Positions 33,390-41,887 are shown, counted from the stretch's first letter. The stretch: DNA of 64,000 nucleotides from an uncultured Clostridia bacterium (GCA_947628505.1 CANRAD010000006.1:28446-92445), one strand, 5' to 3'. The notes: generated from the letters alone by a model not told the origin. Program-made: numbers and translations.

Positions 33390-33693
33390 GGCAAAGTTAC
33401 ACTAAAATCGTCAATTTTTCAATGTTTTCGCCCCATTTTGTGTTCACCGCCGATGAGCACAACTTCAAGCAAAAAATACTAAAGAACTACCGCACGGTAA
33501 AAATCCTAATCCAACTCGACTGTGGGAACACAGTTTAATAAAAGATTATATGATAAAAAGCGCCTTTTAAAAGGTGCTTTTTGTATAACTATGTAACATT
33601 TTGTTAGTTCAATTCGTCTAAATATTTAATTGCATAAGCAATTTTGTGCAATCAAATATATTTAAGAAATGTGCAAAAGAGGGATGATGAACT
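33390..33693 (+). other. 304-base AT-rich gap at the left end of the island
   Basis: No gene supported. It holds a terminator-like hairpin (33555-33582, AAAAGCGCC / GGTGCTTTT with G-U pair, then Ts), a short inverted repeat AATTGC-ATAA-GCAATT, and a possible promoter TTGTTA near 33602 with TATTTA about 16 bases on. GAGGG precedes the next ATG. A short frame reading MFSPHFVFTADEHNF near 33422 has no supporting signal. Confidence 0.5.
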
Positions 33694-35586
33694 ATGATGA
33701 AAAACGAAAAAAATATATATGTAAACAATACTAAAAAGTTATGGAAAGAAATTAAAAAACGTGCAAATTTTGAGGATAGTGATTATGACAAGACATTACT
33801 CAAAGACTTAAAAAATAATCTTAATATTGATGAAAATGGGGAATTTGAAACGGAAATTGAATCAATTCAGATAGAAACATTTCTTGACGCACTGCTTTCT
33901 GCCGTTGAACCATTTTCGTTGATGATGTCCGACCTTCTTGAACTTTTTGAGCGTGTAGGCGCACAAAAAGGAGATAATAATCTACAGATCGAAATTGATT
34001 TCGGCAAGCTGAAAAACAAATTCCGTTTTGATATAAATAATTTCAGACAGAGCGTTGAAAAGTTTGAAAAAACTTATAACGCCCGTATACGTGAAAATAA
34101 GATTAAAAATCCTTTTAAAATGTCGGATATATTTGGATATAGAGTTTATTCAGAGAATGAATTTATTTCAAAGGGATTTGATAAAATTGCCGAATGGATT
34201 AGATTTTATAATGACGAAAAATGGGTTTACTGGTTTCCGCGTCAGCCATACAGCGGCATTAAAAAGCTTGATGAGCTGATCCGTATCTTCTGGGAGCTTA
34301 TTTCACACACGTATTTTCGTATTGGAAAGGCATGTAATTTTGAAGGTAGTAGGAGGCAGGGGGTCGGCAGATTATTGAATAAAATTAATTCTGATGGTAT
34401 AACAGATTCAATGCTGTGTGCAGAAAGTGATTGTATCATTCGCAGTATGGTCATTGGAATAACGCAAAAAATAATAGAAATAAAGTTGCCGCAATTTGAA
34501 GCAAAAATGGAGGCGGAAGAATTAACGCAGAAAATCAAAAGCTATTTAAATTCTTTAGATATACAATATTATTCTGTAAAGCAAAAAAAAGAATTGATTT
34601 TTGATTTGTTTAATTTGCCGGTATGGAATCATCGGTATGAATTGTATTCGGCGTGGGTGTTTACGCTTATAGTAAAAGCATTTGGGGATTGTAAACTTGA
34701 TTTTCATTTAAAAGACGGAGTGCTTTCGTTTTCCTTTGGCGGCTCACATCTTGCAACCTGTAAATCAACATTCCCCGAGCTTGAAATTTATGCCGAACTA
34801 AAAACTAAGGCGATTGCAAATTTGATAAGTAAAAAGCGAAAGGATAACATACAGCCTGATTACAGTATTGCATTTAATCCTGTGAACGAGCCAAACAATT
34901 CAGTTGCGGTAATTGAATGTAAGCAGTACAAAAAAAGCAGTGTATCCAATTTTTCAGAGGCGGTTATTGATTATGCAAATAATAGACCGGACGCAAAAAT
35001 TTTTCTCGTTAATTACGGTAATATTTCAAAAAGAGTAAATAGCCGAATTTGTAAACAAGTTTCAAACGGAAGATATAATTTAGTCGAATATGTCAAACCT
35101 CAGAGTGCGGAGGCTAACGGCTTTGTTTATGAGCTGAAAGAGGTTATTGAAAAATATCTTAATAGATTTATTGCGCCTTGCACAATAAGTCTTAAATGGG
35201 GGAATAAACCATCGGATTTGGATCTTGAATTGTTATTCACAAACGATTCAAGTTCAATTAGAGTTAATTATCAAAATACCGGTAATCAAGCATCGGAGCC
35301 ATATGCTGTGCTTGACCATGACGACAGGGATGGAAATGGAAACGAGACAATAACGGTGTATCAATGGGCAGAAGGTCAATACGATATATATGTAAATAAT
35401 TATTCCGGTGAAAAAACGTTAGACGGGAATATTGAGTTGACTATTTCCTCAGCGACGTTTGAAAAAGTTTTAAAACTTTGCCTGCCTTTTACCAAAGAAT
35501 ATTGCTGGCACGTGCTGAAAATTAATAACGGATTCATTGAAATGGTTGACAAAATTGAATTGTGCGAGTCTAATAAAGAAGTTTAA
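33694..35586 (+). CDS. Putative PD-(D/E)XK nuclease with C-terminal beta-sandwich, partner of the NLR gene
   Basis: 630 residues. The N-terminal ~300 residues are helical and unrecognised. A restriction-endonuclease-like core follows: helix FPELEIYAELKTK, then D389 (QPDYSIAF) and the E408-x-K410 pair (AVIECKQYKKS), spacing normal for PD-(D/E)XK enzymes. Then comes a KIFLVNYGN strand. Residues ~495-590 (SLKWGNKPSDLDLELLF, VLDHDDRDGNGNETITVYQW, GQYDIYVNNYSGEKTLDG) form a W-x-x-x-P-x-D-L-D type beta-sandwich like bacterial DUF2135/YfaP-type domains. AT-rich codon use; cytoplasmic. With the next gene it is a candidate defence module. No close family recognised. Confidence 0.75.
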   Translation: MMKNEKNIYVNNTKKLWKEIKKRANFEDSDYDKTLLKDLKNNLNIDENGEFETEIESIQIETFLDALLSAVEPFSLMMSDLLELFERVGAQKGDNNLQIEIDFGKLKNKFRFDINNFRQSVEKFEKTYNARIRENKIKNPFKMSDIFGYRVYSENEFISKGFDKIAEWIRFYNDEKWVYWFPRQPYSGIKKLDELIRIFWELISHTYFRIGKACNFEGSRRQGVGRLLNKINSDGITDSMLCAESDCIIRSMVIGITQKIIEIKLPQFEAKMEAEELTQKIKSYLNSLDIQYYSVKQKKELIFDLFNLPVWNHRYELYSAWVFTLIVKAFGDCKLDFHLKDGVLSFSFGGSHLATCKSTFPELEIYAELKTKAIANLISKKRKDNIQPDYSIAFNPVNEPNNSVAVIECKQYKKSSVSNFSEAVIDYANNRPDAKIFLVNYGNISKRVNSRICKQVSNGRYNLVEYVKPQSAEANGFVYELKEVIEKYLNRFIAPCTISLKWGNKPSDLDLELLFTNDSSSIRVNYQNTGNQASEPYAVLDHDDRDGNGNETITVYQWAEGQYDIYVNNYSGEKTLDGNIELTISSATFEKVLKLCLPFTKEYCWHVLKINNGFIEMVDKIELCESNKEV

Positions 35587-35697
35587 ACCTTAAAAAACTA
35601 ATAATAACTAAATTTAATGATAAAAAGCGGACATAAAATATGCAATTTTATTGAAGAGTTTTTGTTTATAATAAAATTCAAAGTTAAAGGTGAAATT

Positions 35698-38184
35698 ATG
35701 GAAATACTTAATGAGATTGTTAATTTTGTCTTTGGCTCAATTATAAAAAAAGTAAAGAAATTTTTTAATGAATCGTCTACATATAATGAACTTGAAGAGA
35801 GTTTGGCATGTTTATTTACGCGCTATATGCAACAAAATAAATATTTTAAAAACTTATCTGATATTCGCGAAACAGGTGCTATCGATGATTATATAGAATA
35901 TGTCTTTAATGAGAACGGAAACGATGATATAAATGAATTTATGAATCGGGAGTACTTTAAGTCATATAGCAAATCTCAATTAGAAGTAATTAGAAAATTT
36001 TTTATTGATTTTAGAAGCGAAATTTTACTATCTATTATTAATAAATTAGATTCTAAATCTCGATTTGTAGCCAATTCGTTTAATAGTCAGCTTAAAAATA
36101 TTTCAAATGAAAAGAAAAATAATCACTCCTATGAGCTAAATTCAAAAGTTTTGCCTATTAGTAATGAATTGATTGATAGGCCAATTTTAGTGTCTGAAAT
36201 AAATGAATTATTGATTGAGCATAAATATGTGGCATTATATGGTATAGCTGGAATAGGTAAGAGTGAGTTAGCAAAGATGTATGCCCAAACAGCAAAAAAA
36301 ATGAAATATTATGATATTATTCAATGGGTTGCTTACGAACAATGTTTACTTAATACTATAGCCTCTCTATCTATTAAAGGGAAAATGTATGATATAAACA
36401 TTAGTCAGGATGATTATTTTTATGATGTAATCAAAATTCTACAAGATTCTAAAAAGAAAATATTACTGATTATTGACAATGTGGACATGCAAAAAGAAGA
36501 ATTTGAATTTTACCAATCATTATTATCTATTGAGAATTGCTATGTTTTAATTACTACAAAAAAAATTCCACTTCCTTATTTTAAAATATTTGAAGTCCCA
36601 ACATTAAATGAAACTGATTTTATTAATTTATACGAGTTAATTAATAAACAAAAATGTTCAGATAAGTCTAAATATTTAATTAAACAGATTGCAATTAAAA
36701 TTGACTATCACACTATGTATTTATTGATTGCATTTAAGCAGGTATATGCAGGTAAAAGAACGTTAAAAGAAATCTATAATGAATTACAGCGCAATCATTT
36801 TAATGAAGAAAATGTGAGCCTAATCAAAGATAAAGAATATAAAGAAAGAAGGGCTATTGAATGGATTGCCTCTTTATTTGATATTGACTTATTAAATCTG
36901 AATTATCAAATAATTTTAATGAATGCTTATTTTTTACCGATTGAGGGTATGAATAAAGATCGGTTTTTAAAATTAACAGGGAATTCTTTGGATGATATAA
37001 TCTATTTGACAAATAATGGGTACATTCAACTAAGTGGTGACTTTGTTAGTATGCACCCAATTATGAATGCTCTTGTAAAAAGCACTTTAGCGGACAAGTT
37101 TTTATCTTGTGAGGATTTTTTAAGAAATACATACCGATATTATCGTTACAGAAGTGGTGATATTTTATATTTAATGGCTATAATTAGAAAATTAGATATA
37201 ATATTTAACTCTACTACTTATGAGATGGTCGGTTTTTTGGCTGAACGGTTATTGCAATTTGGTGATTATGATACAAACTTTATTTATAGGAAAATGCAAT
37301 ATGAATATGCGCAAAATATAAAAGAAAGCAATATAACAATTTGGTTTGATGCCATAAATAATTATGGACTTGCACATAAATTGCTAACTCATTATGATGA
37401 GGCGAACGATTTATATTGTGAATGCTCTTTATTAAAGTCCAAACTTCCAAAATCGAAAAAATGTAAAATTTTAGAGATACAGTTTGATATTAACTATGGA
37501 GCTTATTATATTGAAATGGGAAATCATGAATTAGCAAGGGACTATCTTGAAAGTGCATTTAAGGAAGTTTCTACAAACTTAAAAAAATATTCATATTTCT
37601 TAATTATGGAAACTTATAGAAACTTTGCAAAATGTTTAACAAGAAATCCGGCAGCGACAATAAAAGACAAGGAATATGCTGTTAAATTATTAAAAGAAGC
37701 CTTAAATATTAGTTATAAAAATAAAAATTCGCCTCGATATATTGCAGAACATTTAGTTACAAAAAATAATTTAGCAAAAAGGTATGTAGAAGATTTTAAA
37801 GATTTTGAAGCAGCAGAAAAAATTTACAATGAAAGCTTGTCCTCGTTAGAGCAGATTGATACTAAATTTCTTTATGGAATAATTTGTTTAAACGCTGCTA
37901 TATGTAAACATGAGCAGTACAAAATCTCCCCTTCAAAAGAGAATGAAAGCAAATTAATTGATTTGCTTAATAAAAGCCTTAGTACTTTAAATAAAGAATC
38001 GAGAAATTATCTTGATGCTAAGATAATCGCCAGCGAAATTTATTTCACCTTAGGTGATTCAGTAAAAGCACGAAGACATGCCAAAGACGCACAAAATTTA
38101 ATTCAGATTCTTAAAGAACGAGTAAAACGATTTGATTGGAGAAGTAGAGAAAAGCATATAGATCAATTGTTAAATAGAAGTTAA
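35698..38184 (+). CDS. Bacterial NLR: NB-ARC-like STAND ATPase with TPR-like repeats
   Basis: 828 residues from ATG 35698 (AAAGGTG ribosome site; a longer start at 35617 is possible). The N-terminal ~150 residues are helical and may be effector or linker. The NB-ARC part has Walker A G182-IAGIGKS-189, Walker B ILLIIDNVD (D260, D263) and a sensor VLITTKK (near 283-289). The winged helix ends in the MHD-like motif SMHP (M452-H453-P454). The rest, about 560-820, holds TPR-like helical pairs (YDEANDLYCECSLLKSKL, MGNHELARDYLESAFKEV, FEAAEKIYNESLSSLEQI). STAND ATPases of this design sense phage proteins and oligomerise in known Avs and bNACHT systems. It lies 111 bases after the nuclease gene, same strand. 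Confidence 0.88.
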   Translation: MEILNEIVNFVFGSIIKKVKKFFNESSTYNELEESLACLFTRYMQQNKYFKNLSDIRETGAIDDYIEYVFNENGNDDINEFMNREYFKSYSKSQLEVIRKFFIDFRSEILLSIINKLDSKSRFVANSFNSQLKNISNEKKNNHSYELNSKVLPISNELIDRPILVSEINELLIEHKYVALYGIAGIGKSELAKMYAQTAKKMKYYDIIQWVAYEQCLLNTIASLSIKGKMYDINISQDDYFYDVIKILQDSKKKILLIIDNVDMQKEEFEFYQSLLSIENCYVLITTKKIPLPYFKIFEVPTLNETDFINLYELINKQKCSDKSKYLIKQIAIKIDYHTMYLLIAFKQVYAGKRTLKEIYNELQRNHFNEENVSLIKDKEYKERRAIEWIASLFDIDLLNLNYQIILMNAYFLPIEGMNKDRFLKLTGNSLDDIIYLTNNGYIQLSGDFVSMHPIMNALVKSTLADKFLSCEDFLRNTYRYYRYRSGDILYLMAIIRKLDIIFNSTTYEMVGFLAERLLQFGDYDTNFIYRKMQYEYAQNIKESNITIWFDAINNYGLAHKLLTHYDEANDLYCECSLLKSKLPKSKKCKILEIQFDINYGAYYIEMGNHELARDYLESAFKEVSTNLKKYSYFLIMETYRNFAKCLTRNPAATIKDKEYAVKLLKEALNISYKNKNSPRYIAEHLVTKNNLAKRYVEDFKDFEAAEKIYNESLSSLEQIDTKFLYGIICLNAAICKHEQYKISPSKENESKLIDLLNKSLSTLNKESRNYLDAKIIASEIYFTLGDSVKARRHAKDAQNLIQILKERVKRFDWRSREKHIDQLLNRS

Positions 38185-38187
38185 GTT

Positions 38188-38891
38188 AATGTCAATTCTG
38201 CGATCTGTTCCATTAAAATTATGCTTTGTGAAACTTGCACCCGCAGAAATTGGCACAGCGGAACGACTCACAGCAAAAGAATTTGGCAGTGCGTAACGGC
38301 AACAAAAGGCGGCAAAAAATATTGCCCCGATAGCAAAGGAATAGAAGAAAAGCAAATCGAAGATGCGTTTTTGGAATCTTTCCGTTTGCTCAATTCAGAT
38401 AACAAAGAAATATTAAATGAGTTTCTAACAAGGGTAGAAAGTACCCTTACCGACACTACCGTAGAAAATCAAATCGATAAGGTAAAAAAGGAGTTGCGAG
38501 TATTACAGGCACAAAAATCCAATCTTATTGATATGAAATTACAAAGCCTAATCGATGGGGCCGATTATCAGTTGAAATATGAAGAAATTTCTGCTAAAAT
38601 GAAAGGTAAAGAAGATGGGTTTGTAGAACTTGCCGAAGCGAAAAATACCCTAAAGGACGTAAAAAACGTATTGCGGAGTTTAGAAAAGTTTTAGAGAGCA
38701 TTGCGGTTTGTAATACGTTTGACCGGGTCGTGTTTGAAAACTTGGTAGAACAGGTGATCATCGGCGGCTTTGACGACGAGGGGAATAAAGATCCCGAAAT
38801 GATAACGTTTATCTATAAAAACGGATTTACAGATAAGCGTAACAGCGACGATTTCCGTACTCCCCGAAAGGGGAGGCGTGCGTTGAACTAG
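38188..38891 (+). pseudogene. Remnant of a large serine recombinase (C-terminal part, frameshifted)
   Basis: The frame beginning near 38221 encodes a recombinase zinc ribbon (MLCETC ... WQCVTATKGGKKYCP), then IEEKQIEDAFLESFRLLN and the coiled-coil QIDKVKKELRVLQAQKSNLI. It stops at 38694. The next frame continues directly with KVLESIAVCNTFDRVVFENL, VEQVIIGGFDDEGNKDPEMI and TFIYKNGF up to 38891, typical of the family's end. A one-base loss in the A-run near 38684-38687 explains the shift. The catalytic resolvase domain is missing altogether, so the element cannot excise itself. Confidence 0.85.
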
Positions 38892-38960
38892 ACGACGAGT
38901 TAACGTATTCCTCATCGAACGACGGTACGTGCGGAGCGTGTTCATTGTCTTATACCGACG

Positions 38961-38971
38961 CACGTCGAAAC
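38961..38971 (+). repeat. Right attachment repeat (attR core)
   Basis: CACGTCGAAAC, identical to 33354-33364, 70 bases after the serine recombinase remnant. Confidence 0.78.
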
Positions 38972-39002
38972 TCTCGTTTGTCTCGAACGCGCGGAAACTT
39001 AA
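38961..39002 (+). pseudogene. Displaced original 3' end of rlmD
   Basis: In frame this reads HVETLVCLERAET and a stop, against HVETLVVLQRK at the present end of rlmD. It returns to GC-rich host codon style immediately after the repeat. This is the chromosomal rlmD tail cut off by the integration. Confidence 0.8.
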
Positions 39003-39086
39003 CGGTAATATAGGAGACGGATTGAGCGGCGGGAACGGCATATATCAAGACATTTTTGAAATAATACGGCGGTAAAACGAAGAGTT

Positions 39087-39488
39087 ATGACAAAAGAACG
39101 ATTTTTAAATGATTTCGAAGAGACGTTCCGTGCAAGAGGCATAAAAATCAAAGGCGGAAAAGAAGGCTCGATGAATAATCCGGAGGATATTGCCGGGTGT
39201 AATTTCCCGGGCATTTACGTAATTATCCGGAATAACGAAGTTATTTACATAGGAAGCGCTTATGCGGGAACGCGGAGCATAGCCGATCGCCTAACTCAAT
39301 ATCGCGGAAATTCCCGAACGGGCAACACATTGGCAAACGCTTTTATGAGGCATGAAAATACCGAATTCGCCGCCGCCGTGGAGGAAATCAGAAAATGCGA
39401 TTTTATGGCGTTCGAATACAGGGATTTGGAATACGAATTGATAAGTAAGTGCGACAACCTTATAAATTGTTCGGGGAACGTCAGATGA
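39087..39488 (+). CDS. GIY-YIG domain protein
   Basis: 133 residues. FPGIYVIIRNNEVIYIGSA contains both the GIY (G42 region) and YIG strands, followed by the Arg-containing helix RSIADRLTQYRGNSRTGN and a downstream Glu in AVEEIRKCDFMAFEYRDLEY. This fits the small GIY-YIG nuclease fold found in homing endonucleases and many mobile-element proteins. It lies just outside the right repeat of the rlmD island. Composition is closer to the host than to the island. Target unknown. Confidence 0.82.
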   Translation: MTKERFLNDFEETFRARGIKIKGGKEGSMNNPEDIAGCNFPGIYVIIRNNEVIYIGSAYAGTRSIADRLTQYRGNSRTGNTLANAFMRHENTEFAAAVEEIRKCDFMAFEYRDLEYELISKCDNLINCSGNVR

Positions 39489-39601
39489 GCGGCGGGAAGA
39501 GACCTTAAAGTGCGGCGGGAAAACGAAGAGGCCGCCCGAAAGTGCGGTCGGAAGATAAAAGAAACTTGAAAATCCGATAACTCACGGCAAAAATCAACGA
39601 T

Positions 39602-39633
39602 AAAAGCACGGAAAGAGAGCCCGTGCTTTTTGA
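39602..39633 (+). terminator. Terminator-like hairpin before the integrase gene
   Basis: AGCACGG / CCGTGCT stem followed by a T-run. Confidence 0.7.
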
Positions 39634-39700
39634 TTTATATTACACTGTTACCGTGCGGCGCAAGCCGCGCGGCTATTTTGATTTATAAGGAGAAAAGGGA

Positions 39701-40627
39701 GTGAAATACAGTGATTGGCTGAAAGAATGGCTGAACGACTATGTAAAATCCGCAAGCAAACCGCGGACGTATGAAGGATACGCGGCCATCGTCCGGTTGC
39801 ACATAGCGCCGAGGCTGGGCGAATACGAGCTGTCGGACATTGCGCCGCTCATAATGCAAAAATTTATTTCGGAACTCGCGGAGTCCGGAAACAAGTGGAC
39901 GGGGAAGGGGCTATCGCCCAATTTCATAAGGTCGATAATCTCGGTTTTGCAGAATTCGCTGAAAACGGCGCACGCCGCGGGGCTCATTTCCGAATATACG
40001 GCGGACAGGATAAAACGCCCGAAGATAGTCGAAAAGCAAGTGGAATGTTTTTCGGCGGCCGAACAGAAGAAGATAGAGAAGTACGTTCTCGCAAGCAAAA
40101 AGCAAAAGCTCAGAGGAATAATAATTTGCCTTTACACGGGCTTGCGCATAGGCGAACTGCTCGCCCTTACTTGGGATGATATAGATTTTCAGAAGGCAAG
40201 CCTTTCCGTTACCAAGACTTGCCGCGACGGATATATCGACGGGAAGCGCGGCATAATTGCCGATACGCCGAAAACCGGGACGTCGAGAAGAAAAATACCG
40301 CTCCCGAAAGCGGTACTGAATATTTTAAGGGAGCTGAAAAGGGGCAAGACGTGCGATTTCGTGGTAAGCGAAAACGGCAAGCCCGTATTTGTGCGGAGTT
40401 ACCAACGGACTTTCGAACTCATTTTAGAGCGGCTCAAAATAGCGCACAAAGGCTTTCACGCTCTCCGCCATACCTTTGCCACTCGCGCCATAGAGTGCGG
40501 AATGGACGTTAAGACCTTATCCGAGATACTCGGGCATAAGAATGCGGCCATCACGCTGAACCGTTACGCCCACTCCCTTTGGGAGCACAAAGCCGAGATG
40601 ATGAACAAATTAGGCGATTTGTTGTAA
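39701..40627 (+). CDS. Tyrosine recombinase (phage-type integrase)
   Basis: 308 residues; GTG start at 39701 with AAGGAG upstream. N-terminal SAM-like core-binding domain (SDWLKEWLNDYVKSASKPRT) and catalytic domain with Arg in YTGLRIGELLALTW, the H-x-L-R box GFHALRHTFATR, LGHKN, and the Tyr nucleophile in TLNRYAHSL. The full catalytic set is present, so it may be active. No other phage or conjugation gene is next to it. Inverted repeats immediately downstream (40630-40799) could be its attachment or arm sites. Confidence 0.94.
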   Translation: MKYSDWLKEWLNDYVKSASKPRTYEGYAAIVRLHIAPRLGEYELSDIAPLIMQKFISELAESGNKWTGKGLSPNFIRSIISVLQNSLKTAHAAGLISEYTADRIKRPKIVEKQVECFSAAEQKKIEKYVLASKKQKLRGIIICLYTGLRIGELLALTWDDIDFQKASLSVTKTCRDGYIDGKRGIIADTPKTGTSRRKIPLPKAVLNILRELKRGKTCDFVVSENGKPVFVRSYQRTFELILERLKIAHKGFHALRHTFATRAIECGMDVKTLSEILGHKNAAITLNRYAHSLWEHKAEMMNKLGDLL

Positions 40628-40629
40628 AA

Positions 40630-40799
40630 AAATGTGCATCAATTATTCAGATTGATGCACATTAAAATGTCGAAAGAGAAAAGCCGCGCCCGAAAACAAA
40701 ATGAAAACGCGCAACAATCCTTTAACCGATCGCCCCGATGTTGACTTTATATATGCTATTTTGTTATAATAAAAAAGTTGAAATGCATCAATCTGAATA
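40630..40799. repeat. Hairpin and inverted repeats after the integrase gene
   Basis: Perfect 13-base arms AATGTGCATCAAT (40630-40642) and ATTGATGCACATT (40650-40662), loop TATTCAG. The loop plus right arm (TATTCAGATTGATGCA, 40643-40658) recurs inverted as TGCATCAATCTGAATA at 40784-40799. Placement next to a tyrosine recombinase suggests att or arm-type sites; the hairpin may also terminate the integrase transcript. Confidence 0.7.
40741..40770 (+). promoter_or_regulatory. Orphan promoter-like sequence
   Basis: TTGACT (40741-40746), 18 bases, TATAAT (40765-40770), reading into a stretch with only an 8-codon frame (from ATG 40813) before the convergent YwaF-like gene. Purpose unclear. Confidence 0.5.
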
Positions 40800-40880
40800 T
40801 AGGATGCACTATATGAAAAATTCCGGATATCGGGAATGAGCGGGCAAAGCCGCAAAGCGCCGCAAAGGCAATAAATCAGA

Positions 40881-41720
40881 CTATTTATTCTTGCGCAATC
40901 TGCGCTTTTTAATCAAATCCGTTATCGCGAACGGAGAGGAAACAACAATATAGACCGGGATGAGGTAGACGAAACATGGAATAGTCATCCACAGAACGGG
41001 GAAATAGAATGGCGTTCCGCCGTTTATGCCGAAAGCGTCCGTTTTGAGAAAGCCCGGTATAAAGGGATCGACGAGCGGGATAAAGGCCTTGAAATCGGAT
41101 TTAAGACCGAACACGAAGCTGTGATTTCTGAATTCCTTGTTCAAAAGGTCTGTAAGCGAGCCGTTGACGAGCCCGCCCTTTACGAGGCAGACTTCGTTTA
41201 TTGCGACGAGGGCTTCCTGAACCAGAAACATAAGCGGAATCACCCAGAACATTTTCAGTCTCGGTTTGTAAAGACCGCAGAGCGCGGCGACGAGCGGCAC
41301 GACGAATAAGGTCGAATGACAAAAGTAGAATCTTATGACGTCGAAAGTGAACGGGAATTCCCCCAGAGCCTCCGTCGGGTAGATTATGGCGGCAAGCCCG
41401 CCGATCAGGCCGATGAAATAGAAGTAATCGTGTAAAAAGTTTTGCTTTTCGAAGAGAAAAACAAAGGGCAGAAAGAGAGTGGTAACCGCGCAGATATTCT
41501 CCAAGGTCGAATGTTGAAGAGAAGAGGGAAGCCCGTTGATATACGGCGGAAAGGCCAATTTAAGAAAGTGTAAGCCGAAATTCAGAAAAGCTGTCGTCAA
41601 TAAAACGACGCGAACCGTTTTAACGCTTTTCTTTCTCAAACACAGACACAAGATTGTAAGGTACGCCGCCGCAAAGGCGATATACATAAAATAGAAACCG
41701 TTTCCGAGCCGTACAACCAT
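40881..41720 (-). CDS. YwaF/TIGR02206-like integral membrane protein
   Basis: 279 residues, about seven hydrophobic helices. It follows the YwaF family pattern: early ALxxxxxHL-like SSLQHSTLENICAVTTLFLP, a DVIRFYFCHSTLFVVPLVAA segment with the conserved His, and LVDPFIPGF near the end. Function unknown in the family. The minus-strand promoter places its -10 six bases before the ATG, so no leader is expected. Ends in RRLRKNK, a cytoplasmic basic tail. Confidence 0.8.
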   Translation of the reverse strand: MVVRLGNGFYFMYIAFAAAYLTILCLCLRKKSVKTVRVVLLTTAFLNFGLHFLKLAFPPYINGLPSSLQHSTLENICAVTTLFLPFVFLFEKQNFLHDYFYFIGLIGGLAAIIYPTEALGEFPFTFDVIRFYFCHSTLFVVPLVAALCGLYKPRLKMFWVIPLMFLVQEALVAINEVCLVKGGLVNGSLTDLLNKEFRNHSFVFGLKSDFKAFIPLVDPFIPGFLKTDAFGINGGTPFYFPVLWMTIPCFVYLIPVYIVVSSPFAITDLIKKRRLRKNK

Positions 41721-41726
41721 AGGTCT

Positions 41727-41755
41727 ATTATAGTGTTTTTCGTCGGAAAAAACAA
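41727..41755 (-). promoter_or_regulatory. YwaF-like gene promoter, leaderless layout
   Basis: Minus strand: TTGTTT (41755-41750), 17 bases, TATAAT (41732-41727), 6 bases, ATG at 41720. Confidence 0.72.
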
Positions 41756-41887
41756 TCTATTTTCGGGCATGGAAACAAGAACGCAAAAAAGAGCGGAAAC
41801 GGGGGAAAAGAAAAATGAATTTTCCTTTCGCCCCGGTGGATTATAAATTACTACGGCAACAGCGACGCGCTGTACAGAGGAGGAACT

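Larger units (their letters stand above)
33354..38971 (+). mobile_element. Decayed integrative element in the 3' end of rlmD (rumA site)
   Basis: About 5.6 kb bounded by direct repeats of CACGTCGAAAC, at 33354-33364 inside rlmD and 38961-38971 before the displaced rlmD 3' end. Internal genes are visibly A+T-rich against GC-rich flanks. Contents: putative nuclease, NLR-like ATPase, and the remnant of a large serine recombinase ending about 70 bases from the right repeat, with its C-terminus toward it. The 3' end of rumA is a known serine-recombinase integration site of ICEs in streptococci. No conjugation or replication gene remains, so the element looks immobile alone. Confidence 0.82.

Noticed and set aside
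33422..33538. Short frame MFSPHFVFTADEHNF... at the left end of the island
   Set aside because: No ribosome site, no family, and it lies in an AT-rich gap; chance frame more likely.
35617..35697. Upstream ATG at 35617 as the NLR start
   Set aside because: It adds 27 residues without a ribosome site; ATG 35698 has AAAGGTG at proper spacing. Not fully excluded.
39087..40627. Inclusion of the GIY-YIG and integrase genes in the NLR element
   Set aside because: Both lie outside the right repeat and after the displaced rlmD end, and their composition is host-like.
40813..40839. 8-codon frame after an orphan promoter
   Set aside because: Too short and without ribosome site; kept only as a note on the promoter.
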